This document shows positions 33,380-40,591 of a stretch of 64,000 nucleotides of DNA, in pieces (position 1 is the first letter of the stretch; every line of letters begins with the position of its first letter). The notes under the pieces were generated by a model. That model had not been told where the DNA came from. It was given only the letters and a program-made list of their open reading frames with translations, and did no database searches. A program made the position numbers and the translations under genes. The DNA comes from Nocardioides alpinus. Its GTDB lineage: Bacteria; Actinomycetota; Actinomycetes; Propionibacteriales; Nocardioidaceae. Location of the stretch: assembly GCF_900112035.1 (NCBI RefSeq), contig NZ_FOKC01000001.1, positions 744,001 through 808,000 of the forward strand. The letters are read 5' to 3'.

Positions 33380-33456
33380 TGGCGACCCCGACGGGACTCG
33401 AACCCGCGGCCTCCGCCGTGACAGGGCGGCGCGCTAACCAACTGCGCTACGGGGCC
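33380..33456 (-). tRNA. tRNA-Asp (anticodon GTC)
   Basis: A 77-base tRNA including encoded CCA. Acceptor GGCCCCG with CGGGGTC, anticodon loop CTGTCAC, T loop TTCGAGT. It lies 90 bp from tRNA-Glu on the same strand, and both may be one transcript. Confidence 0.96.
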
Positions 33457-33546
33457 AGGTGTTGCTGGTGCTACTGGTGAAGCGGGTGGAACTCTAACCC
33501 ATGGGCTCCGACGACCACCAATCGGCGTCGACCTCGATCCGGGCCG

Positions 33547-33619
33547 TACCCCCAACCGGATTCGAACCGGCGCTACCGCCGTGAAAGGGCGGGGTCCTGG
33601 GCCGCTAGACGATGGGGGC
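33547..33619 (-). tRNA. tRNA-Glu (anticodon TTC)
   Basis: A 73-base tRNA, CCA not encoded. Acceptor GCCCCCA with TGGGGGT, anticodon loop CTTTCAC on stem CCGCC/GGCGG, T loop TTCGAAT. Between it and the response regulator (33620-33745) I see only promoter sequence. Confidence 0.95.
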
Positions 33620-33757
33620 CCGCTTGCGTCGGGCATGCCCGTTCAAGCGTCGACAAGCATAGGGCCAGGCCGCTCCGGGACCCCAAATCTCACCCTCAGG
33701 GGGGTCGGGTTCCGAGATGCCGCGCGATTTGCCACGGAGTTTGACTAATCTTGCCTC

Positions 33758-34150
33758 GTGGGCGGGAACGGACGAGAGCTGCGATTCCTTGTTGTCGATG
33801 ACAACGAGGACATCCGTGACGTCTTCTGTCGCCTGGTGGAGCGGGCCGGACACGTCGCTTCGACCGCCGGCGACGGACTCGAAGCGGTCGAGATGGTCCA
33901 GGCCGAGTCCTTCGACGTGATGCTGCTCGACCTCACGATGCCGAAGATGAACGGCGTCGAGGTGGTGCGGTGGCTCAAGACCCACCCGGACGTGGCCCCT
34001 GCCATGCGGGTGGTCGTGATCAGCGCCTGGGCCGGCGAGCACCGCTCCGTCCTGCAGGAGCTGGGCGTCGACACCGTGATGCAGAAGCCCCTGCGCATCC
34101 AACAACTGACAGACCTCATCAACGAGACGCTGCTCGACATGGAGACCTGA
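33758..34150 (+). CDS. Single-domain response regulator
   Basis: A 130-residue receiver domain without an output domain. The acidic pair is VVDDNED, the phosphoacceptor Asp58 lies in DVMLLDLTMPKMNG, the Ser/Thr position is VISAW and the Lys is in MQKPLR (near 109). TAATCT lies six bases before the GTG, so the transcript is leaderless. It likely takes phosphate from the histidine kinase at 35485-36816, with the output through protein contact. Confidence 0.9.
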   Translation: MGGNGRELRFLVVDDNEDIRDVFCRLVERAGHVASTAGDGLEAVEMVQAESFDVMLLDLTMPKMNGVEVVRWLKTHPDVAPAMRVVVISAWAGEHRSVLQELGVDTVMQKPLRIQQLTDLINETLLDMET

Positions 34151-34245
34151 GCCACCCCTGAAACCCCCACGGGCGACGGCCTCCGAGCAGCGCACCTGTA
34201 CGTCCGACCGGATGTACGACCAACCCCCACCCTGGAGAACACATC

Positions 34246-34341
34246 ATGATGAAGAGCATCCGCACCGCGATCGAGTCCAAGCGTGCCGCCAACCAGCTCC
34301 AGTCGATGTACATGTGGCGCACCGCTCCCGGTCGTCGCTGA
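34246..34341 (+). CDS. 31-residue basic peptide
   Basis: A short gene beginning MMKSIRTAIESKRAANQL and ending MWRTAPGRR. TGGAG lies about 11 bases before the first ATG. The peptide is very basic (about seven Lys/Arg) and amphipathic. Upstream, a near-perfect inverted repeat GTACGTCCG/CGGATGTAC (34198-34217) could be an operator or leader hairpin. Not recognised; its place between a response regulator and a P450-kinase pair suggests a role in that module. Confidence 0.55.
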   Translation: MMKSIRTAIESKRAANQLQSMYMWRTAPGRR

Positions 34342-34375
34342 CCACCGGTGACGCGCGCGCTGTCACCTGCCTCTC

Positions 34376-35488
34376 GTGATGCACATGGACAGCGCCGAGT
34401 CGGCCCCCGGACGGCTCGGCGCTGTCCTTGCTGCCCCCCGCTCCGGCGTGGTGGCGCTCGGTCCGCACGGCCCCTGGCTGGTCACCACGCCCGGCCAGGC
34501 GCGGGCGGTCCTCACCGATCCCGATCGCTTCGACTTCCCGGGCGACGTCAGCCGCAGCGGTGATCTCTCCGCCAGCCGCGGGGACACCCGCTCCGGGCAC
34601 GTCGTCTTCGCGCCGCTCGACCGCGACCAGGTGGCTTCCGGCCTGGCCGTCTTCGACGAGGAGTGGCCCGCCGCCCTCACCGAGCACGATCGCCGGACCC
34701 CCGGCACGCCGTACGACGCCATGGTGCTGCTGCGGCGCCCCGTGGCCCGCGCCACGACGGCCGCTGTGCTCACCGGCGCCCCCGACGCGCAACGCCACGC
34801 CGTGGCGGACCTCGTCCTCGCCTGGATCGATGCGCTCGCGCCCGTGATCGCCGCCCGCCGCCCGCCGGGTCGGTGGAGCCGCGCCCGCCGCCGTGAGCGC
34901 GAGGCCCGGCTCGCGCTGGAGGACACCCTCGCCGAGACGCCCGCGCTGCCGGGCACACCTGCCGAGGCGGCAGCCGTCCTCGCGGCCGGGATCCAGGTGC
35001 CGATCGCTGCCGGCGCCTGGCTGCTGGCCCACCTGGCGCAGCACCCCCTGGGTGCCGGTGAAGCCGTGCACGCCGTCTGGGAGACGCTGCGCCTCACCCC
35101 GCCGACCTGGGTCACGGCGCGCATCACGACCCGCGAGGTCGACCTCGACGGTCAGGTCGTGCCCTCCGGTGCGGTGGTGCTCGTCAGCCCGCTGCTGCTC
35201 GGCCGGCTCCCCGACCTGGTTCCTGGTGACGTCGACGGGCTGCCCGGGTTCGACCCCGGTCGCTGGCGCGACGACACCCGACGCCCCGGGGCCTGGCTGC
35301 CGTTCGGCGCCGGGCCGCACGCCTGCCCGGGCCGGAACCTCGGGCTGGCCCTCCTCACGCACCTGGCCGAGTGGGCGGCGGTGCGGCACATCTCACTGGC
35401 CGATCACGTGGGAATCGACCAAAGTCGGGGCCTGTCCCCGCTACCGTGCCGGTTCAGGGTTGCTGAGAGAACGGAGCCGCCGCCGTGA
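34376..35488 (+). CDS. Short cytochrome P450
   Basis: A 370-residue P450-like protein, shorter than the usual 400. The haem-binding loop FGAGPHACPGRNLG (Cys near 318) and the K-helix ExxR in VWETLRL (near 236) are intact. The I-helix region LAAGIQVPIAAGAWLL lacks the usual acid-Thr pair, so oxygen activation may differ. The stop overlaps the histidine kinase start (GTGA), so the two are co-translated. Start could also be ATG at 34379 or 34385. Confidence 0.82.
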   Translation: MMHMDSAESAPGRLGAVLAAPRSGVVALGPHGPWLVTTPGQARAVLTDPDRFDFPGDVSRSGDLSASRGDTRSGHVVFAPLDRDQVASGLAVFDEEWPAALTEHDRRTPGTPYDAMVLLRRPVARATTAAVLTGAPDAQRHAVADLVLAWIDALAPVIAARRPPGRWSRARRREREARLALEDTLAETPALPGTPAEAAAVLAAGIQVPIAAGAWLLAHLAQHPLGAGEAVHAVWETLRLTPPTWVTARITTREVDLDGQVVPSGAVVLVSPLLLGRLPDLVPGDVDGLPGFDPGRWRDDTRRPGAWLPFGAGPHACPGRNLGLALLTHLAEWAAVRHISLADHVGIDQSRGLSPLPCRFRVAERTEPPP

Positions 35489-36816
35489 ACATGCATCCCT
35501 GCCTGCAGGACACGACCGTGCGCGGTTCGGTGTCCCCGGAGGCAGCAAGCCTCACGGCAGAGATCCTCGCGGGCGAGACCAGCTTCGACCACGCCATCGC
35601 GCGGACCGCCGCGCACCTGCTGAGCGATCCGCGGGTCGAGGTCGTCGGGATCGCGCTGACGAGCTTCGACCCCGACGAGACGACGTCATGGGCGCGCCTG
35701 GGTGGGCGCGCCTGGGTGCGTGAGTGGACCACCCCCGGCACCCCGATCTCGATGCTGCCCGCACCGGGCGCGGGTGCCGAGGCGGCGTTGACCATGCCGT
35801 GGCTGTCGCGGCACGCACGCGCCGGAGGCGCCGTGCTCGTCGACCGCGACCTGCTGCCCCCGGAGGGCGCGCAGGACCGCGACGAGCTGCGCCGGATCGG
35901 CGTACAAGCCGTCGTGGGCACCGTCTTCCTCTCCATGGGCGAGATGTTCGGCAGCCTGTCGGTGGCCAGCTCCCACGCGGGGCCCTGGCGGGACGTCCTG
36001 ATCGAGGACCTGCGCCTTCTGACGTCGGCGATCGCGTCGCGCATCACGCTCGAGCACTCCCGGCGTGCCATCGCCGAGGCCATCGAGGCCGGCACGGAGG
36101 CCCAGCTGGCCTACCAGCACTTCTTCGCCTCGGTCGGTCACGAGCTGCGGACGCCGGTCTCGTCGATCCTCGGCTACACCGAGGTGCTGATGGACGAGGC
36201 CGGGCACTCACCGGCCGAGCAGGTGGCCGCGGAGATCCTGCGCGACGGGCCGGCGATGCTCCGGGCCTGCGACCAGCTCCTCACCGTCGTCGACAGCCTC
36301 CTCGGTGCGGGGCGCACCCTGTCCGGCGACGACCAGCGCCAGGGCGTCGTCATCGCCGACGCACTCGCCGACGTCGTGCACTGGCACCGCACGCCCGCCC
36401 TGACCGCCGGCGTCGAGATGCAGGTCGACGTGGACCCGACCGCCACCGCCTGGGCGCACGCGTCCGGCGTACGCCAGGTGCTGACCAACCTGCTCGGCAA
36501 CGCCATCGCCCACCACCACGCCACCGGTGGGACCGTGCACCTCAGCACGAAGCGGCTCCTCGGCGAGAGCGGGCAGGCCCTGGTGCGGGTCATCGTCCGC
36601 GACGACGGACCCGGCCTCGACGGCGACCAGATCCAGCACGTGTTCGAGCCGTTCGTGCGCTATGCCGGGGCCGGCACCAAGGGCAGCGGCCTCGGCCTGT
36701 CCATCTCGCGCACCATCGCGGAGCGCGACGGGGGTGCGGTCCGCGGCGAGTCCACGCCCGGGCAGGGGTCGTCGTTCTGGCTGGAGCTCCCGGAGTACGT
36801 GCCGCCGGTGGCCTGA
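35485..36816 (+). CDS. Soluble GAF-domain histidine kinase
   Basis: A 443-residue kinase without membrane segments. Residues about 20-185 are a GAF-like sensor (TPISMLPAPGAG, GTVFLSMGEMFGSLSVA). HisKA has SVGHELRTPVSS with His near 219; the ATPase domain has N box QVLTNLLGNAIAHH (near 332), DDGPGLDGD, FEPFVRY and GSGLGLSIS. It should sense an internal ligand and phosphorylate the receiver at 33758. The overlap with the P450 gene suggests the P450 product or haem state may be the signal; this is inference. Confidence 0.9.
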   Translation: MNMHPCLQDTTVRGSVSPEAASLTAEILAGETSFDHAIARTAAHLLSDPRVEVVGIALTSFDPDETTSWARLGGRAWVREWTTPGTPISMLPAPGAGAEAALTMPWLSRHARAGGAVLVDRDLLPPEGAQDRDELRRIGVQAVVGTVFLSMGEMFGSLSVASSHAGPWRDVLIEDLRLLTSAIASRITLEHSRRAIAEAIEAGTEAQLAYQHFFASVGHELRTPVSSILGYTEVLMDEAGHSPAEQVAAEILRDGPAMLRACDQLLTVVDSLLGAGRTLSGDDQRQGVVIADALADVVHWHRTPALTAGVEMQVDVDPTATAWAHASGVRQVLTNLLGNAIAHHHATGGTVHLSTKRLLGESGQALVRVIVRDDGPGLDGDQIQHVFEPFVRYAGAGTKGSGLGLSISRTIAERDGGAVRGESTPGQGSSFWLELPEYVPPVA

Positions 36817-36867
36817 CCTGAGCCGATTCCGCCCTCCCCGCGCGGCTCATGTATCCTCGTCCCGCTT

Positions 36868-36941
36868 GGGCAGGTAGCTCAGTTGGTACGAGCGATCGCC
36901 TGAAAAGTGATAGGTCGGCGGTTCGACCCCGCCCCTGCCCA
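36868..36941 (+). tRNA. tRNA-Phe (anticodon GAA)
   Basis: A 74-base tRNA with acceptor GGGCAGG/CCTGCCC, D arm GCTC/GAGC, anticodon loop CTGAAAA on stem ATCGC/GTGAT, and T loop TTCGACC. CCA is not encoded. Confidence 0.94.
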
Positions 36942-36948
36942 CAAGCAC

Positions 36949-36985
36949 AGAAGGGCCCCGATCACGTCCCGATCGGGGCCCTTCT
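36949..36985. terminator. Bidirectional terminator between tRNA-Phe and pstB2
   Basis: A perfect 15-bp stem, AGAAGGGCCCCGATC (36949-36963) with GATCGGGGCCCTTCT (36971-36985), has a 7-base loop. It lies between convergent transcripts and can end both. Confidence 0.82.
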
Positions 36986-37035
36986 GCGACTCCGGCAGCC
37001 GCTCGACCGCCCGGGTCGCTGACTGCCGACCCGCC

Positions 37036-37878
37036 CTAGCCGAAGCGGCCGTTGACGTAGTCGGAGGTGCGCTGGTCGCGCGGGCTGGCAAACATCGCCT
37101 CGGTGTCCCCGTGCTCGACGATGACGCCGGGAGTGCCCTGCGAGGCCAGGAAGAAGGCGCACGTGTCGGAGACCCGCGCGGCCTGCTGCATGTTGTGGGT
37201 GACGATCACGATCGTGACCTGCTGCGCGAGGTCCTTCATCGTCTCCTCGATCACCCGGGTCGAGGTCGGGTCGAGCGCCGAGCACGGCTCGTCCATCAGC
37301 AGCACGCGCGGCTTGATCGCGAGCGAGCGGGCGATGCAGAGCCGCTGCTGCTGGCCCCCGGAGAGGCCACCACCGGGGCTGTCGAGCCGGTCCTTGACCT
37401 CCTTCCAGAGGCCACCGCGCACCAGGCACTCCTCGACGAGGAGCTCCTTGTCCGCCTTGCCCAGGCGCGTGCCCGTGAGGCGCAGGCCGGCGACCACGTT
37501 CTCCCGGATCGACATCGCCGGGAAGGGGTTGGGCTTCTGGAAGACCATGCCGATGGCACGGCGGGCGTCGGTGAGCTTGCGCTGCGGGTCGTAGATGTCC
37601 TCGCCGTCGAGCAGCACCTCGCCCGCGAGCGCGGCGGACGGCACCAGCTCGTGCATCCGGTTGAGGATGCGGAGGAAGGTGGACTTGCCGCAGCCGGAAG
37701 GACCGATCAGCGCGGTGATGCCGGAGGCCGGCATCGTCAGCGAGACGCGGTCGAGGACCTGGTGGCTGCCGAACCAGGCGGTGATGTCGCGCGCCTCGAG
37801 CGTCGCGGGACCCGTGCCCGGCACCGGACGGTCGTCGTACGACGTGGGGGCGGGCGCGTGCAGCGTGGGCTGGGTCAT
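37036..37878 (-). CDS. pstB: Phosphate-type ABC ATPase PstB (system 2)
   Basis: A 280-residue ATPase with all PstB motifs: Walker [10 protein letters not shown] (near residue 58), [14 protein letters not shown], signature [14 protein letters not shown], Walker [14 protein letters not shown], and [16 protein letters not shown]. It has a 25-residue Pro/Thr-rich N-terminal extension absent from the first copy. It is the last gene of the pst2 cluster and would pair with PstC2 and PstA2. A strong hairpin separates it from the preceding binding-protein gene. Confidence 0.94.
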   Translation of the reverse strand: MTQPTLHAPAPTSYDDRPVPGTGPATLEARDITAWFGSHQVLDRVSLTMPASGITALIGPSGCGKSTFLRILNRMHELVPSAALAGEVLLDGEDIYDPQRKLTDARRAIGMVFQKPNPFPAMSIRENVVAGLRLTGTRLGKADKELLVEECLVRGGLWKEVKDRLDSPGGGLSGGQQQRLCIARSLAIKPRVLLMDEPCSALDPTSTRVIEETMKDLAQQVTIVIVTHNMQQAARVSDTCAFFLASQGTPGVIVEHGDTEAMFASPRDQRTSDYVNGRFG

Positions 37879-37931
37879 GGGTGCGTCTTCTTCGATCGGA
37901 GGCCGTGGAGTGTGGTGCCGGAGTGCTGGGT

Positions 37932-37966
37932 GGAGGCGGGCGGCCGTCAGCGTGCCGCCCGCCTCC
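37932..37966 (-). promoter_or_regulatory. Intercistronic hairpin in the pst2 cluster
   Basis: A perfect 13-bp GC stem (GGAGGCGGGCGGC with GCCGCCCGCCTCC, 9-base loop) lies 18 bases past the binding-protein stop and 54 bases before pstB2. As with the pstS-pstC hairpin of system 1, there is no T-run. Confidence 0.55.
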
Positions 37967-37983
37967 GGTTCAGGAGAAGCAGG

Positions 37984-39582
37984 TCATCGCTTGATCTTGA
38001 TGACGAACTTCAGCTTCGAGGCGGCGAACGCCGAGTCACCGGCGTACTGCGCGACGAGCTTGTTCTTGCCCTTCTTGAGCGGCTTGGTCAGCTTGATGAC
38101 GACCGCGCCGTTCTTGACCTTGCCCTTGCCGACCGTTTTCTTGCCGAGCTTGATGACGACCTTGCCGGTCGCGGCGCCGGTCGCGGACTCCTTGACCTTC
38201 ACCTTGCCCTTGACGACTGCACCCTTGGCGTAGGACGCCTTGTAGGTCTCGGTGAGCGTGGTCGAGGCCTTGGCGGCGGGTGCCGGGGTGGCCGCGAGGA
38301 CGGTCACGTCGACCTCGGCCGACACGGAACCGTTGAACGCCGCACCGGTCGGGGTGAAGGTGGCCTTCACCTTGTGCGCGCCGGCGGACAGGCCGGTCAG
38401 GTTGACGGTGGCCTTGCCACCCGTGACGACGCCCTGGCCCTTGGTCACGCCGTCGACCGCGAAGGCCACGACACCCTGGGGCTTGAGCGTGCCACCGCCG
38501 CCGACCGTGGCCGTCAGGGTGGCCGCGCCCACCGCGGCGGAGGTTCCGGTGACGCTGGTGGTCGTGTTCACCTTCGCGGTGAGCAGGTCGCTCGACGCCG
38601 TGGCGGTGTTGGTCGCCACGCCGCACTTGCCGCCCTGCGACGACGCGAGCAGCTGCTCGAAGCCGGCGTCGAGGATCAGCGAGGTCGCGGCGGGCGAGCA
38701 GACGAAGCCGGTGGGGCCGAACATGCCCTGGGCCCAGGAGCTGGCGGCGTCCGCGGGGCGCACGACGTTGTAGAGGGCACGGGCCGCGCTCCAGCCCTGC
38801 TCGATGCGCAGCGTGCCGAGGAGGCCGGCGCGACCCACCGAGAACGGCGCGACCGCGTTGGGGTCGGCCTTGATCGCCGCGTCGTCGTGCTCCTGCACCG
38901 GCGTGACGGTGCCGGCGAGCGACACGTCGACGCCACCGTTCATCGACTTGAGCTCGGCGACGAAGAACGAGCGGGTGCCCGATCCGGTCTGCGGGATCAG
39001 CGGCTTGATCACGCCCGCCGCGCCACCGACCTGGCTCCAGTTGGTGACCTCGCCCTTGTAGATCGACACGATCTGGGCCGGGGTGAGGGTCGCGGGAGCG
39101 TTCGACGCGGTGGCCGTCGCCATCGCCAGGGTGTCCTTGGCGAACGGGAACGCCTGCAGGTTGGCAGCCGTCTCGTTGGCGTTGTTGCCGGAGGAGGAGC
39201 GGGCGAAGTTGACGTTGGCGTTGTTGCCCGCACCGTAGAGGAGGTTCTTGCCGGCACCCGAGCCGTTGGGGCGGGTGATCGCAGTCGTCCCCGCCCGCAG
39301 CACGACCGTGGTCGAGTTGGTCTGCGCGCCGGTGGCGTTGAAGACGTTGGCGTCGAAGGACACCAGCCGCTGGGCGGCACCGCCGGCGTTGTAGCCCGCG
39401 ACCCCACCGTTGCCGTCGGCGAGGTAGGTCAGGGCGTACATCGAGGTGTCCGAGCCGGCCCCGACGATGTCATCGGCGTCGGGGAGGAAGGACGGGTCGG
39501 CCTGGGCCGGAGCGGCCACGGCCAGGGCCGTTGCCGCGAGGGACGTGGCGGCCACGACCGCGAGGAGCCTGCGAACAGACAT
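37984..39582 (-). CDS. PstS-like secreted binding protein with two Ig-like domains
   Basis: A 532-residue exported protein with signal peptide about residues 1-28 and no lipobox. Residues about 30-340 are a PstS-type periplasmic-binding fold: IVGAGSDTS, RPNGSGAGKN, NFARSSSG and PQTGSGTRSFF correspond to the phosphate loops, though the usual acidic pocket residue is not obvious. Two Ig-like (Big_3_5-type) domains follow, about 345-440 and 445-532; the last is very rich in Lys (VIKLGKKTVGKGKVKNG), which could hold it on the acidic wall. AAGGAA precedes the ATG. Phosphate as ligand is inferred. Confidence 0.83.
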   Translation of the reverse strand: MSVRRLLAVVAATSLAATALAVAAPAQADPSFLPDADDIVGAGSDTSMYALTYLADGNGGVAGYNAGGAAQRLVSFDANVFNATGAQTNSTTVVLRAGTTAITRPNGSGAGKNLLYGAGNNANVNFARSSSGNNANETAANLQAFPFAKDTLAMATATASNAPATLTPAQIVSIYKGEVTNWSQVGGAAGVIKPLIPQTGSGTRSFFVAELKSMNGGVDVSLAGTVTPVQEHDDAAIKADPNAVAPFSVGRAGLLGTLRIEQGWSAARALYNVVRPADAASSWAQGMFGPTGFVCSPAATSLILDAGFEQLLASSQGGKCGVATNTATASSDLLTAKVNTTTSVTGTSAAVGAATLTATVGGGGTLKPQGVVAFAVDGVTKGQGVVTGGKATVNLTGLSAGAHKVKATFTPTGAAFNGSVSAEVDVTVLAATPAPAAKASTTLTETYKASYAKGAVVKGKVKVKESATGAATGKVVIKLGKKTVGKGKVKNGAVVIKLTKPLKKGKNKLVAQYAGDSAFAASKLKFVIKIKR

Positions 39583-39634
39583 GGGGTTTCCTTTTCTTGG
39601 ATGGTTCCGTGATGGATGGTGCAGGTCGCTTCGG

Positions 39635-40591
39635 TTACATCAGGTTGGGCAGCAGGCGCATGACCACGTCGGTCGTGAGCCAGGCGACGGCGATCACGAC
39701 CGGGGTCGTCACCACCCACACCAGGGCGGCTCCGAACCGCTGCCGGGCGGCGATGACCCCGAAGGTCAGCGCCAGGAGCAGGCCCAGGCACAGGGTCAGC
39801 AGCGGCAGCACCGCTCCTGCCTCCGTGCCCATCGCCAGCTCCGGATCAGGGACCACGCGGGGCAGGCCCGCGGGGGTGTCGAACGCCTCGTCCGCCTCGG
39901 CGTCGACGTAGACGACCCGGCCCGGGGAGATCGAGGGCAACCGGGCGCCGCTGGCCTCCCCGCTCACCAGGACGAGCCGGGCCGCGGACTCAGGACGTGG
40001 CTGCGGGAGCGGGTCACCGGCACGACGGACGCCGAGGACGCTGAAGCGCACCGACCCCTGGGCCGTCGTGACGTTGATCTGGTCACCGCGCACCAGCTCG
40101 CCGATCCGCGCGAAGGGCGCGCCGTAGGTGCTCGCGCGGCCGAAGACGGCGGACGTGCCGAGCTGGCCGGGCAGGACGGTGTTGCGGAGGTGTCCGGGAC
40201 CGACGAGGAGGTCACCCGAGGCGGTGCCCTCGACGACGACCTGCTCCACGCCGATGTGTGGGATCGAGAGGGTCGCGACGGGCTCGCCGACCTCGGTCAC
40301 CGGGCCGAGCGGCGCCGTTGCGGCGGCGAGGTCGCCGCGGAACTGCGTGTAGAGCGCGTCCTGGGCGCGGTCCTGGGAGACACCACCGAGGTAGAGCATC
40401 TGGGCGACCATCCAGCCCGCGACCAGGCAGAGCATGAGCGAGGTCGTCGAGATCACCGACCACACGTCACCCGTCGCCGGCGCCTGGGGCGAGGGGGTCC
40501 CCGGGGGCGGCGTGGCCCGCCCGGCCGGAGCTGGGTCCGCCGCGGATGGTGCAGAGCTGTCGGGTGCGGGCCGCTGGGTCGTCATCGTCAT
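39635..40591 (-). CDS. Membrane-bound sortase homologue lacking catalytic residues
   Basis: A 318-residue protein with a Pro-rich cytoplasmic start, a helix at about 44-68, an extracellular sortase-like domain (about 95-235) and two C-terminal helices (about 255-315). The domain keeps ATLSIPHIGVEQVVVEGTA and LPGQLGTSAVFGRAS with YGAPFARI, but the catalytic His of the usual AGHR is replaced (FGRA), and the Cys strand reads LVLVSGEAS instead of LTLTTC. It therefore should not be a transpeptidase. Start overlaps the upstream stop (ATGA). A scaffold or chaperone role for the neighbouring surface proteins is inferred. Confidence 0.78.
   Translation of the reverse strand: MTMTTQRPAPDSSAPSAADPAPAGRATPPPGTPSPQAPATGDVWSVISTTSLMLCLVAGWMVAQMLYLGGVSQDRAQDALYTQFRGDLAAATAPLGPVTEVGEPVATLSIPHIGVEQVVVEGTASGDLLVGPGHLRNTVLPGQLGTSAVFGRASTYGAPFARIGELVRGDQINVTTAQGSVRFSVLGVRRAGDPLPQPRPESAARLVLVSGEASGARLPSISPGRVVYVDAEADEAFDTPAGLPRVVPDPELAMGTEAGAVLPLLTLCLGLLLALTFGVIAARQRFGAALVWVVTTPVVIAVAWLTTDVVMRLLPNLM

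Noticed and set aside
36907..39612. 901-residue plus-strand frame over tRNA-Phe, pstB2 and a binding protein
   Set aside because: It runs through a tRNA and antisense to genes with complete motifs; composition is that of a shadow frame.
39635..40591. Active sortase annotation
   Set aside because: Neither the catalytic His nor the catalytic Cys is present at the aligned positions, and no LPxTG substrate is encoded in the cluster.
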